Source: an uncultured Lachnospiraceae bacterium
GTDB lineage: Bacteria; Bacillota; Clostridia; Lachnospirales; Lachnospiraceae
Length of the DNA: 64,000 nucleotides
Direction: 5' to 3'
Assembly: GCA_947172645.1 (NCBI GenBank)
Contig: CAMWBY010000003.1
Coordinates: 62,001 to 126,000 of the forward strand
The position numbers and the translations under genes are program-made. Positions 34,214 through 43,675 of the stretch are shown piece after piece. Under the pieces are notes generated by a model. The model was not told the origin of the DNA. It did not search any database and worked only from the letters and a program-made list of their open reading frames with translations. The first letter of the stretch is position 1. Each line of letters begins with the position of its first letter.

Positions 34214-37091
34214 CCATATGTTAGAACAGTTTAAAGAAAATTTCATGAATATGATTACTTCCAGGCTGCTTGTTCTTGTATTTGTCCTGTTCGGCATGGG
34301 CGGTTATCTGATTTATACGATTTTCCAGTTGCAGATTGTCCATGGTGAAGAATACTACAATAACTTTCAAATCAGTATTACGAGGGAGCGGACGATTCTG
34401 CCCACGAGAGGCAATATATTGGACCGTGACGGGAATCTGCTCGCTTACAATGAGCTGGCATATTCTGTCACAATCGAGGATGTGTATGAGTCCGGCAGGA
34501 AGAAAAATGCGAACCTGAATGCCACAATCAGTAAATTAATCAAGATGATTGAGAAAAACGGGGACCGGATTATTGATGATTTCCACATTGTTTTGGACAA
34601 TAGCGGCAATTATCAATTTAACGTGGAGGGCACGCAGCTTCTGCGTTTTCTGGCGGACGTCTATGGCCATCCTACAATCAATGAACTGAAACAGAAAGAG
34701 AGAACCGCCACGCCCGACGAGGTTGTGGAGTATCTGTGCGGCACATCGCCCAGTTCCCATTACGGAATCGGCGCTTGTACGGTAGAGGATGATTCTTCTA
34801 CCTTCGAGCCGGGGCTTGGATATACGAAAGAGGAAATCCTGAAAATTATTACGATACGTTATGCCATGAGCGCCAACAGTTTTCAGAAATACATCGCTAC
34901 CACGGTAGCAAATAATGTGTCTGTTGAGACGGTGGCCGTGGTCATGGAGAATGCGGATGTCTTGGAAGGCGTTTCCATCGCAGAGGGGACGATACGGAAA
35001 TACAATGACAGCGTATACTTTGCCCAAATCGTCGGTTACACAGGCAAAGTCGACCAGGAGGAACTGAAGGTACTGCAGGAGAAAGATGAGACATACGACC
35101 TGAATGATACGGTAGGAAAGTCAGGGATTGAAGCGTCCATGGAGATGGAACTGCAGGGGAAGAAAGGTTCCGAGACCGTCTATGTGGACAACCTGGGTAA
35201 GGTTATTGAGACAAGCGACAGGGTCGAATCCACCGCCGGGAACGATATTTATCTGACAGTGGATTCCGGATTGCAGAAAGCCGCGTACCATATATTGGAG
35301 TCCAAGATTGCCAGTATCCTTCTTAAAAACATAGCTAATATTAAAGAGTTCCATGTTCCGGAGGGCGGAAACGGCGGTAAGATTACGATTCCGATTTACG
35401 ATGTCTATTTTGCCTGCATCAACAATAATATCATAGATACGTCCCGTTTTGGCGAAGCGGGTGCGGGAGAGACGGAAAAACTTGTCCATGAGGCCTATCT
35501 GGACAAGAAGGCGAGGGTGTACGCCACGCTGAGAGAAGAGATGGAAGAGACATGTACGCCCTATAATAATCTGACAGAGGAGTATAAGAACTACGAGAGC
35601 TATATCGTCTCCATGCTGTACGACCAGGATATTATCATGAAATCCGCCATAGACCGTAACGATGAAACTTATATCGCCTGGACGAAGGAAGAGGTAATCA
35701 GCCTGAACGAGTATCTGAATTATACGATTGCCCAGAACTGGATTGATGTCTCCAAACTGGATATTGATTCGAGATATTCCGATTCTGTAGAGATTTACCG
35801 CAAGATACTGGATTATATTTTTGCGAAATTGGACACGGACGGCGGCTTCGACAAGAGAATGTACCGCTATATGATTAACAACGACGAACTGACAGGGCGG
35901 CAGGTCTGTCAGCTTCTGTTGGAACAAAATGTGGTGGAACTGCCCGAGGATGAGATGAGGCAGTTTGAAGCGGGCAACGAGACGGCCTACGTCTTTATGC
36001 GCAACCGTATCGAGAACCTGGATATCACGCCGGCGCAGCTTGCCCTTGACCCGCATTCCGGCTCTATCGTTGTCACGGACGTCAATACGGGAGATGTGCT
36101 CGCGCTTGTATCTTATCCGAGTTATGACAATAATAAGATGGCGAACGGCGTGAACGCCACGTATTTTGCAAGCCTGCAAAGCGACCTGTCGACTCCGTTA
36201 CTCAATTACGCCACACAGCAGAAGACGGCGCCGGGGTCCACTTACAAGATTGTCTCCTCCACGGCAGGCTTGAGCGAAGGGGTGATTTCAACTACCGATA
36301 CCATCACCTGTTCGGGGCGGTTTGAGAAAATTACACCGCCGCCCAGATGCTGGATTGGGCTGGGAGGACATGGCTCTTTGAACGTTACCGGAGGCATACA
36401 GCATTCCTGCAACTGGTTTTTCTATGAAGTCGGCTACCGGCTTAGCATGGTGAACGGCACGTACAATGACGACGTTGGCTTAAATAAATTGGCAAAAGCG
36501 GCGGATTTATTCGGCTTGTCAGAAACTTCCGGCGTGGAAATAGAGGAGTATGCGCCGGAGATTTCCGATACGGACGCTGTCCGTTCTGCTATCGGCCACG
36601 GGACGAACAACTATACTACAGTGGGACTTGCGCGATATGTTACAACGATTGCCAATGGCGGAACATGTTATAATTTAACATTGGTAGACAAAATAGCGGG
36701 ACATAATAACGACGAGGTGACGGATAACCATGCCGAGGTGCGCAATCAAATCGATATGGACAGCGAATATTGGGATGCCATCCATACCGGTATGCGCAGG
36801 GTGGTGGAAAGGAAAGGATACTATTCTAATCTGGATGTGAACGTGGCGGGCAAAACCGGTACGGCGCAGGAGAACCTTAACCGCCCTAACCATGCGCTTT
36901 TTATCAGTTATGCGCCTTATGAGGCTCCTGAGATTTCCGTCACGGTCCGGGTGGCCCACGGTTACACTTCGGATTACAGCGCACAGATTGCCAAGGACGT
37001 ATACGAGTATTATTATGGGCTTAAAGATACAGACGAGATTATTACCGGAACTGCAAGTTCTTTGGAGGCCGGCACAATCAACGGAGATTAA
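34194..37091 (+). CDS. mrdA: Penicillin-binding protein 2 (elongasome transpeptidase)
   Basis: A 965-residue class B PBP with one N-terminal membrane span (about 18-42), a dimerisation domain starting at ILPTRGNILDRDGN, and a transpeptidase domain with STYK (S682, K685), SCN (S738-N740) and KTG (K887-G889). It cross-links lateral wall peptidoglycan with RodA. It is about 300 residues longer than E. coli PBP2 owing to inserts in the pedestal, roughly residues 100-250 and 370-600. GTG 34194 is used; ATG 34218 is an alternative start. Confidence 0.95.
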   Translation: MARSLFDHMLEQFKENFMNMITSRLLVLVFVLFGMGGYLIYTIFQLQIVHGEEYYNNFQISITRERTILPTRGNILDRDGNLLAYNELAYSVTIEDVYESGRKKNANLNATISKLIKMIEKNGDRIIDDFHIVLDNSGNYQFNVEGTQLLRFLADVYGHPTINELKQKERTATPDEVVEYLCGTSPSSHYGIGACTVEDDSSTFEPGLGYTKEEILKIITIRYAMSANSFQKYIATTVANNVSVETVAVVMENADVLEGVSIAEGTIRKYNDSVYFAQIVGYTGKVDQEELKVLQEKDETYDLNDTVGKSGIEASMEMELQGKKGSETVYVDNLGKVIETSDRVESTAGNDIYLTVDSGLQKAAYHILESKIASILLKNIANIKEFHVPEGGNGGKITIPIYDVYFACINNNIIDTSRFGEAGAGETEKLVHEAYLDKKARVYATLREEMEETCTPYNNLTEEYKNYESYIVSMLYDQDIIMKSAIDRNDETYIAWTKEEVISLNEYLNYTIAQNWIDVSKLDIDSRYSDSVEIYRKILDYIFAKLDTDGGFDKRMYRYMINNDELTGRQVCQLLLEQNVVELPEDEMRQFEAGNETAYVFMRNRIENLDITPAQLALDPHSGSIVVTDVNTGDVLALVSYPSYDNNKMANGVNATYFASLQSDLSTPLLNYATQQKTAPGSTYKIVSSTAGLSEGVISTTDTITCSGRFEKITPPPRCWIGLGGHGSLNVTGGIQHSCNWFFYEVGYRLSMVNGTYNDDVGLNKLAKAADLFGLSETSGVEIEEYAPEISDTDAVRSAIGHGTNNYTTVGLARYVTTIANGGTCYNLTLVDKIAGHNNDEVTDNHAEVRNQIDMDSEYWDAIHTGMRRVVERKGYYSNLDVNVAGKTGTAQENLNRPNHALFISYAPYEAPEISVTVRVAHGYTSDYSAQIAKDVYEYYYGLKDTDEIITGTASSLEAGTINGD

Positions 37092-37138
37092 AAGCCGCCT
37101 GCACGCAGGCCGGCCGACAGAGTAGATGGAGGATTATA

Positions 37139-37819
37139 ATGAAAAATCCGGTTATTATTAAGAGTTTTCCTAATGGGTTGTCCATTTTCCTGGATGATGA
37201 GCTTCCCTTTGCACAGCTTCTTGAAGAGATTGCCTTTAAATTCAAAGAGTCGGCACATTTTTTCAAAGACGCCAGCATGGTGCTTTCTTTCGAGGGACGT
37301 ATTTTGACCGACCAGGAGGAGCGGCAGATTATTAACACAATCACGGCTAATTCGGCTTTGAATGTGACGTGCATTATCGGCAAGAACGAGGAGACTGAGA
37401 AGACTTTCGTGAAAGCTTTGCAGAAGATGTCGTATCATCAGCAGATGATGGAGAATGCCGGACAGTTCTATAAAGGCACTTTGAAGGACGGACAGACGCT
37501 GGAGACGGAGAACAGTGTGATTGTGTTGGGAGACGTATATCCTGGCTCCTGCATTATTTCCAGTAAAGACATTGTGATACTGGGCGGACTGTACGGACAG
37601 GCTTATGCCGGCGGAAGCGGCCAGGAAGGACATTTTGTCGTGGCGCTTGAAATGTCACCCGAGAAATTAAAAATCGGTGATTTCAAATATAAGACATCAG
37701 AGAAACAGAGCAAATGGCCAATCAAACCAAAGGTTCAGCCTAAAATTGCTTATGTGGAAGACGGAAGAGTCATTATGGAGCCAATTACCAAAGAATTACT
37801 GAGCGATTTGCCCTTTTGA
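37139..37819 (+). CDS. minC: Septum site-determining protein MinC
   Basis: A 226-residue inhibitor of FtsZ assembly. The C-terminal beta-helix domain contains VIVLGDVYPGSCI and GGLYGQAYAGGSGQ, the MinD-binding face. It precedes minD and minE. The spacer to minD is 127 bases with a GGAGG site for minD at its end. Confidence 0.96.
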   Translation: MKNPVIIKSFPNGLSIFLDDELPFAQLLEEIAFKFKESAHFFKDASMVLSFEGRILTDQEERQIINTITANSALNVTCIIGKNEETEKTFVKALQKMSYHQQMMENAGQFYKGTLKDGQTLETENSVIVLGDVYPGSCIISSKDIVILGGLYGQAYAGGSGQEGHFVVALEMSPEKLKIGDFKYKTSEKQSKWPIKPKVQPKIAYVEDGRVIMEPITKELLSDLPF

Positions 37820-37946
37820 CGGTCGATTGCCCAGGGGACGATAATTCAATGCCATATCCGGCAGTACAGACTGTAAGTCTTGCATACTCACAAAACTGTA
37901 TATGACGGATAGGCTGCAGCACTACATCATATTCAGGAGGTAAGAT

Positions 37947-38738
37947 ATGAGTGAAGTAATTGTCGTCACATCAGGTAAAGGCGGAGTAGGCAAGACCACT
38001 ACGACCGCAAACGTTGGCACGGGTCTGGCAGCCATGGGGAAGAAGGTAGTCCTGATTGATACGGATATCGGGCTTCGGAACCTGGATGTCGTTATGGGGT
38101 TAGAAAACCGGATTGTCTATAATCTGGTGGATGTGGTAGAGGGAAACTGCCGTATTAAGCAGGCCATCATCAGGGACAAGCGTTATCCTACATTGTTTCT
38201 TCTCCCTTCTGCACAGACCAGGGACAAGAGCGCGGTGAACCCTTCCCAAATGGTCAGGATGATTGGACATCTGAAAGACCAGTTTGATTACATTATCCTG
38301 GACTGTCCCGCAGGCATTGAGCAGGGGTTCCAGAATGCCATAGCGGGTGCGGACAGAGCGTTTGTTGTCACTACGCCGGAGGTATCCGCTATCCGGGATG
38401 CAGACAGGATTATAGGGCTTTTAGAAGCCAATGAAATACATAAGATAGACCTGGTGATTAACCGTATCCGCTATGACATGATTAAGCGAGGGGACATGAT
38501 GTCCTCTGAGGATGTGGTTGACATCCTATCCCTCCCGCTAATCGGGATGGTTCCCGATGATGAAAATGTAGTGATTTCCACCAACCAGGGAGAACCGCTT
38601 GTCGGAAGTAACACGCTGGCAGGCAAAGCCTATCAGAATATCTGTAACAGAGTCTTAGGGAGGGAAGTGCCGTTCCTTGATTTGGAGAAAGGCGTTTCTT
38701 TCTGGGCAAAAGTGTCAGGTATTTTTCATAAGAGTTAG
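37947..38738 (+). CDS. minD: Septum site-determining ATPase MinD
   Basis: A 263-residue deviant-Walker ATPase. SGKGGVGKTTTTAN (residues 9-22) holds the signature lysine, followed by DTDIGLRNLD, and the C-terminus (VSFWAKVSGIFHKS) is the amphipathic membrane-targeting helix. MinD carries MinC to the membrane; MinE stimulates its ATPase and drives pole-to-pole oscillation. Confidence 0.98.
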   Translation: MSEVIVVTSGKGGVGKTTTTANVGTGLAAMGKKVVLIDTDIGLRNLDVVMGLENRIVYNLVDVVEGNCRIKQAIIRDKRYPTLFLLPSAQTRDKSAVNPSQMVRMIGHLKDQFDYIILDCPAGIEQGFQNAIAGADRAFVVTTPEVSAIRDADRIIGLLEANEIHKIDLVINRIRYDMIKRGDMMSSEDVVDILSLPLIGMVPDDENVVISTNQGEPLVGSNTLAGKAYQNICNRVLGREVPFLDLEKGVSFWAKVSGIFHKS

Positions 38739-38749
38739 GGGGGATAATT

Positions 38750-39016
38750 GTGTTTAAAAATATATTAAAACGGAAAAGCTCCAGGGAAATAGCCAAAGAC
38801 AGGCTGAAGATTCTCCTGATTTCCGACCGGGTCAACTGTTCGCCGGAGATGATGGAAATGATTAAAAACGATATTGCCATGGTGATTTCCAAATACATGA
38901 AGATTGATACGAAGACGATGGAGATTCAGATTACCAAAGCAGGGAGCAAGGGGCGGGGACTTAAGAACCCTACGCTGTATGCCAATATACCGATTCTGGA
39001 TTTGAATCACGATTAA
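38750..39016 (+). CDS. minE: Cell division topological specificity factor MinE
   Basis: An 88-residue MinE starting at GTG 38750. The N-terminal amphipathic helix and the anti-MinCD segment (AKDRLKILLISDRVN) are clear, and the C-terminal dimerisation domain ends at LDLNHD. Presence of MinE implies an oscillating Min system rather than the DivIVA-anchored type. Confidence 0.96.
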   Translation: MFKNILKRKSSREIAKDRLKILLISDRVNCSPEMMEMIKNDIAMVISKYMKIDTKTMEIQITKAGSKGRGLKNPTLYANIPILDLNHD

Positions 39017-39070
39017 TACAACGGATGTATCAAGAGTTAACGATTCGTTGTACTAGGAAGGGGACGCCTT

Positions 39071-40174
39071 ATGCTGAAACAGTACCATATCAGGGATTAT
39101 GACTTTAAGCTGATTATCCTGGTTGTGTCGCTTACCGTAATTGGCATTTTTGCCGTGGGAAGCGCGCAGGAATCGTCGCAGTCCAGGCAGATTGCCGGGT
39201 TTGTGCTTGGTTTTTTCCTGATGGCGGTGCTGTCCCTGTTTGACTATTCGGTAATCTTACGCTTTTATTGGATTATGTACTTGATAAATATTGTGCTCTT
39301 GGTACTTGTCAAGGAGATAGGTGTCGAGAGAGGCGGCGCGCAGAGGTGGGTCAATGTTTTCGGCATCCAGTTCCAGCCTTCAGAGACGGCTAAAATCCTA
39401 TTGCTTTTATTTTTCGCGCAGTTTATCATGAAACATAAGGACGAGATGGATTCCATAAAAGTAATCGGTATGTGCGTGCTGCTTTTTATACCGCCCATCG
39501 CCCTCATCTATAAACAGCCCGACATGTCCACAAGTATTATGGTCATTCTGCTGTTTTGCGTCATCTTGTTTGTGGGCGGTATCAGTTGGAAATATATCAT
39601 CATGGTGGTAGCGGTGGCAGTGCCTGCTTTCATTATTGCGCTCACTCTTGTGTTGCAGCCTGACCAGGAGATTATCGAGGATTTCCAGCAGAAGCGTATT
39701 CTTGCATGGCTCTATCCGGACGAGTATGCCAACGCGGAGGCGTACCAGCAGAACAATTCCGTTATAGCGATAGGTTCCGGTATGTTGTATGGGAAAGGAT
39801 ATAACAACAATGAGTTTAGTTCCGTAAAAAGCGGTAATTTTATCTCGGAACCGCAGACTGACTTTATTTATGCAGTTATTGGGGAAGAATTTGGATTTGT
39901 AGGCGGATGTACCGTAATTGTCTTATTGATTTTAATTGCATTTGAATGTATTATGGTAGCTAGGAGGGCAAAAGACATAGCCGGCACGATTATTGCAGCG
40001 GGGGTTGCATCGCTAGTCGGCTTTCAGGGAATTATCAATATTTCGGTTGCTACCCGCGTGATTCCCAATACGGGAATCCCACTTCCGTTCGTCAGCTATG
40101 GGCTGACGTCGCTGGTCAGCCTGTATATTGGTGTGGGGTTCGTACTGAATGTACGGCTGCAATGCAAAAAATAA
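39071..40174 (+). CDS. rodA: Rod shape-determining glycosyltransferase RodA
   Basis: A 367-residue SEDS polymerase with about ten membrane spans. Family motifs include RWVNVFGIQFQPSE and the ending GIPLPFVSYGLTSLVSLYIGVG. It polymerises glycan strands together with PBP2, encoded in the same cluster, which favours RodA over FtsW. The 5' spacer after minE is 54 bases. Confidence 0.95.
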   Translation: MLKQYHIRDYDFKLIILVVSLTVIGIFAVGSAQESSQSRQIAGFVLGFFLMAVLSLFDYSVILRFYWIMYLINIVLLVLVKEIGVERGGAQRWVNVFGIQFQPSETAKILLLLFFAQFIMKHKDEMDSIKVIGMCVLLFIPPIALIYKQPDMSTSIMVILLFCVILFVGGISWKYIIMVVAVAVPAFIIALTLVLQPDQEIIEDFQQKRILAWLYPDEYANAEAYQQNNSVIAIGSGMLYGKGYNNNEFSSVKSGNFISEPQTDFIYAVIGEEFGFVGGCTVIVLLILIAFECIMVARRAKDIAGTIIAAGVASLVGFQGIINISVATRVIPNTGIPLPFVSYGLTSLVSLYIGVGFVLNVRLQCKK

Positions 40175-40203
40175 TATATAAGAAGGGTATTAAGGGTGTT
40201 TCT

Positions 40204-40599
40204 ATGAACATTGCATTGATTGCGCATGATGCGAAGAAAAAATTGATGCAGAATTTCTGTATCGCTTATCGGGGGATTTTAAGCAAGAACGAACTATATG
40301 CAACAGGAACAACAGGACGGCTGATTGAGGAGGTAACCAATCTGACTATCCATAAATATCTGGCGGGTCATTTAGGCGGCGCCCAGCAGATTGGCGCTCA
40401 GATTGAACATAACGAGATTGACCTTGTGATTTTCTTACGCGACCCGTTGTATCCGAAGTCACATGAACCGGACGTCAATAATGTGGTGATGCTGTGCGAC
40501 AGGTACAATATACCGCTTGCCACCAATCTGGCTTCGGCGGAACTGATGATTAAATCACTCGAAAGAGGAGACCTTGAGTGGCGTGAAATGTACAAATAG
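40204..40599 (+). CDS. mgsA: Methylglyoxal synthase
   Basis: A 131-residue enzyme converting dihydroxyacetone phosphate to methylglyoxal, a bypass of lower glycolysis. NIALIAHDAKK opens the fold, ATGTTGRLIEE binds phosphate, and GGAQQIGAQI plus FLRDPL contain the catalytic aspartate region. ATG 40204 matches the family start; an in-frame ATG at 40162 lies inside rodA. It is commonly next to rodA in Clostridia. Confidence 0.95.
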   Translation: MNIALIAHDAKKKLMQNFCIAYRGILSKNELYATGTTGRLIEEVTNLTIHKYLAGHLGGAQQIGAQIEHNEIDLVIFLRDPLYPKSHEPDVNNVVMLCDRYNIPLATNLASAELMIKSLERGDLEWREMYK

Positions 40600-41566
40600 A
40601 TATCTGAAAGGAAGGATAAGCGCCATGTTTCTGATACTCGCCATGTCCCTGACGGGCTGTGGCAGTACCAAGTATGACATGGCATATCAACTGAATAATG
40701 ACGTGAGCAGTTTCCAACTGCTTACCACGGCGAAACAGGAGACTTTAGAACCTTTTGCGGCCGATTTGTGCGTCGCGGATAAAGATGTGTCTGCGGCGGG
40801 CGTGAATCTGTCCGATGTAGGCTCGGCGGCTTTGTTTGACCTAAAGAACCTGGATACGCTTTATGCGAAGAATGTGAACGAGCAGCTTAATCCGGCCAGT
40901 TTAACGAAAGTTATGACGGCGCTTGTGGCCATGAAATATGGTTCCACGGACCAGATACTCACGGCTTCCGAGAATGTGTTAGTCAAAGAGCAGGGCGCTG
41001 TATTGTGCGGTTTGAAACCCGGTGACCAGATGACGCTTGACCAGGCGCTTCATATTCTGCTTATCTATTCTGCCAATGATGTGGCGAATCTGATTGCGGA
41101 GGGGATATCGGGTTCTGTGGAGGATTTTGTGGCTCTTATGAACAGTGAGGCGGCGGAGCTTGGCGCGACAAACTGCAGTTTCACCAACCCTAACGGGCTG
41201 ACGGAAGAAGGGCATTATATGACCGCCTATGACTTGTATCTGATTTTCCAGGAGGCGATGCAGTATGACCTTTTTAACCAGATTATTCAGATGAGTTCAT
41301 ACACGACTACGTATAAGGACAGAAACGGCGCGGAAAAGTCCGTGGATGTAAAAAATTCAAACCAGTATCTGAAAGGTACATACGAGATGCCTCCGAATGT
41401 CACTGTAATCGGCGGCAAGACGGGGACGACCAATGCGGCGGGACATTGCCTGGTGCTTCTTTCAAGAAGCAGCGCGGGCACGTCTTATATATCCGTTATT
41501 ATGAAAGATACGTCGGGCGATGACCTGTATAAAGATATGACAAGCCTGCTCGGACTTGCGAAATAA
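40574..41566 (+). CDS. D-alanyl-D-alanine carboxypeptidase (S11), lipoprotein
   Basis: A 330-residue low-molecular-weight PBP. Motifs: SLTK in NPASLTKVMTAL, SAN in YSANDVANL and KTGTT in GGKTGTTNAAGH. The N-terminal FLILAMSLTGCGS is a lipobox. TTG 40574 follows GAGGAG and gives the positively charged n-region; ATG 40625 has its own AAGGAAGG site but would give a signal without basic residues. It trims pentapeptide stems of peptidoglycan. It overlaps mgsA by 26 bases. Confidence 0.9.
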   Translation: MSGVKCTNRYLKGRISAMFLILAMSLTGCGSTKYDMAYQLNNDVSSFQLLTTAKQETLEPFAADLCVADKDVSAAGVNLSDVGSAALFDLKNLDTLYAKNVNEQLNPASLTKVMTALVAMKYGSTDQILTASENVLVKEQGAVLCGLKPGDQMTLDQALHILLIYSANDVANLIAEGISGSVEDFVALMNSEAAELGATNCSFTNPNGLTEEGHYMTAYDLYLIFQEAMQYDLFNQIIQMSSYTTTYKDRNGAEKSVDVKNSNQYLKGTYEMPPNVTVIGGKTGTTNAAGHCLVLLSRSSAGTSYISVIMKDTSGDDLYKDMTSLLGLAK

Positions 41567-41592
41567 CGGTGAAAGTTTCGCATTTTTTCTAG

Positions 41593-41621
41593 TTGTTTTT
41601 TTAACGTCTTTCCCTTATAAT
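41593..41621 (+). promoter_or_regulatory. Sigma-A-type promoter
   Basis: TTGTTT (41593-41598) and TATAAT (41616-41621) are spaced by 17 bases, 60 bases upstream of the next ATG. No operator is apparent. Confidence 0.75.
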
Positions 41622-41681
41622 ATGGGTAGACGAAGTAATATCACAGACTATACTAATATTTTACTTTAGGAGGGTTTCGCC

Positions 41682-42101
41682 ATGGTTCAATTAATTGTAG
41701 GCAATAAAGGAAAAGGAAAGACCAAGCATTTATTGGATAAAGTAAATACGGAGATAAAAGACGTACAGGGCAATGTCGTATACCTGGACAAAAGCACTAA
41801 GCACATGTTTGAGCTGAACAATAAAATAAGGCTCATTAACGTTTCCGATTACTTAGTGACTAACAGCGATGAATTTATCGGTTTCATCTGTGGTATCATT
41901 TCACAGGACCACGACCTGCAGCATATGTATTTTGACAGCTTCCTGAAGATTGCCTGCGTGAGCGAGAGCGACATCGGCGCAACCATTGCGAAACTAGAGA
42001 CCATCAGCGAGAAATTCCATGTGGATTTTGTTTTGAGTATCTCCGTTGATGAACATGCATTACCGGAAGAACTGAAATCCAAGGTTATCGTTTCTTTATA
42101 A
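41682..42101 (+). CDS. Small P-loop protein of unknown function
   Basis: A 139-residue protein with an N-terminal Walker A-like GNKGKGKT (residues 7-14) and an alpha/beta pattern like a truncated AAA or twitching-motility-type ATPase (LDKSTKHMFELNNKIRLIN). No clear Walker B-to-sensor set can be seen. It is monocistronic, between its own promoter and a terminator. Similar genes are common in Lachnospiraceae near cell-wall and division genes, but no function is assigned. Confidence 0.8.
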   Translation: MVQLIVGNKGKGKTKHLLDKVNTEIKDVQGNVVYLDKSTKHMFELNNKIRLINVSDYLVTNSDEFIGFICGIISQDHDLQHMYFDSFLKIACVSESDIGATIAKLETISEKFHVDFVLSISVDEHALPEELKSKVIVSL

Positions 42102-42136
42102 GCCATACATAATTGATGAATGTGTAATTCCATAAA

Positions 42137-42160
42137 AACCTCGGACTGTCCGGGGTTTTT
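42137..42160 (+). terminator. Intrinsic terminator
   Basis: AACCTCGGA (42137-42145) pairs with TCCGGGGTT (42149-42157), with one G-U pair and a three-base loop, followed by T residues. It separates the P-loop gene from the next operon. Confidence 0.85.
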
Positions 42161-42183
42161 AACATGTTAAAGGAGAACGTGAT

Positions 42184-43578
42184 TTGCCGGACAACAGAAA
42201 TAAGATAACTAAATACCGCCGTCCTGTCAATCTGAATATCGGTATGCTTATTTTTGCAGCCATTTTTGTGTATGTGGTTGTCTGCGTGTGTATGTATTTC
42301 CAGAAAGACCACATCGTCGGTTACAGCGTGAAGGAAGGGTCGCTTTCTTCCAATAGCGTCTATAAGGGGATTGCACTGAGAAATGAAGAGATTGTGAAAT
42401 GCTATGATGCGGGATATGTGAATTATTTTGCCAGAGAGGGAGAGCGGGCGGCATCGGGGGATTTGATTTATACCATCGACGAGAGCGGCCGTCTGTCCGA
42501 CTATATTAATACGAATGAAAGCGGGGAAAATTCCCTGTCAGATACGGACCTTGCCGAACTTAAGGCAGAGATTACTTCTTTCACGAGCCGCTTTGACAGG
42601 AAGGAATTTTCGGATGTATACAATTTTAAATACAATGTGGAAGGAACAGTGCTAAAGCTTGCCAATTACAACATCCTTGCGAATGTAGACGCCTTAAACA
42701 ATACTTCCGGCACCGCGCTGATTAATTATTGCTATGCGCCTAAGAGCGGTATTGTTACATATTTCATTGACGGCTATGAGGACTTAAAGCTTGAGGATAT
42801 GACGGCGGAGCTGTTCGAACAGAAGGACTATGAGAAGCACCATCTTGTGAATAACGAGCTTCTTGCCAACGGTGACCCTGTATTCAAATTGTCACTGGAT
42901 GAAGACTGGTCGATTGTCATTCCTGTGGAGAAGGAACTTGCCGAGGAGCTTGTGGAGAAGGAGTATGTGGAAGTCAAGTTTCTGAAGAACCAATATACTT
43001 CCTGGGGGCAGGTAGCCGACTATACGAACGAGGCGGGGGATACGTTTGTCTCCTTAACCTTCACAAATTCCATGATTACGTTCTGTACAGACCGTTTTAT
43101 TGATGTAGAACTTCTTTTGGAGGATGAGAAAGGGCTGAAAATCCCCAATTCGTCTATTGTTGAGAAGGAATTTTTCATTGTTCCGAAGGAGTACGTGACA
43201 AAGGGCGGCAACAGTGGCAAGGACGGAGTCCTGCGGGAGACTTATGACGAGAACGGTAATGCAACCACCGAGTTTGTCCCTACCACGATTTATGACGCGA
43301 CGGATACGGAATATTATCTGGATGAGTCTGTACTTCGGGCGGGCAATAACATCGTTAAGCCTGATTCAGCCGAAAAACATGCAGTCAGCAAAACGGGCAC
43401 ACTTACCGGGGTTTATAATATCAACAAAGGATATGCAGATTTTAAACAGGTCAATGTGCTGTACCAGAATGAAGAGTATGCCATTGTAAAATCCAATACC
43501 GTGTACGGATTGAATGTCTATGATTATATTGTGTTGGACGCATCGACGGTTGCCGACAATGAATTTATCAACGAGTAA
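42184..43578 (+). CDS. HlyD-like membrane fusion / adaptor protein
   Basis: A 464-residue protein from TTG 42184 (AAAGGAG site). One membrane span at residues 18-40 is followed by an extracellular region with a barrel-sandwich-like YSVKEGSLSSNSVYKGIALRNEEIV segment, a helical stretch, and later beta-barrel parts, the layout of HlyD-type periplasmic adaptors. It lies just before ylmE-sepF, suggesting a wall or division link. No partner transporter is nearby. Confidence 0.75.
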   Translation: MPDNRNKITKYRRPVNLNIGMLIFAAIFVYVVVCVCMYFQKDHIVGYSVKEGSLSSNSVYKGIALRNEEIVKCYDAGYVNYFAREGERAASGDLIYTIDESGRLSDYINTNESGENSLSDTDLAELKAEITSFTSRFDRKEFSDVYNFKYNVEGTVLKLANYNILANVDALNNTSGTALINYCYAPKSGIVTYFIDGYEDLKLEDMTAELFEQKDYEKHHLVNNELLANGDPVFKLSLDEDWSIVIPVEKELAEELVEKEYVEVKFLKNQYTSWGQVADYTNEAGDTFVSLTFTNSMITFCTDRFIDVELLLEDEKGLKIPNSSIVEKEFFIVPKEYVTKGGNSGKDGVLRETYDENGNATTEFVPTTIYDATDTEYYLDESVLRAGNNIVKPDSAEKHAVSKTGTLTGVYNINKGYADFKQVNVLYQNEEYAIVKSNTVYGLNVYDYIVLDASTVADNEFINE

Positions 43579-43675
43579 TCTGCCGAAAGGCGAATACGCC
43601 GTATAGGCACAAGCTGCGGGTAAAACGGTATATGGATACAAAAGACTATAGATTTGGGAAGAAAAGAGGTTTATT

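Noticed and set aside
35121-36179. Minus-strand open frame of 352 codons opposite the PBP2 gene
   Set aside because: Antisense shadow; the plus strand holds an intact PBP2.
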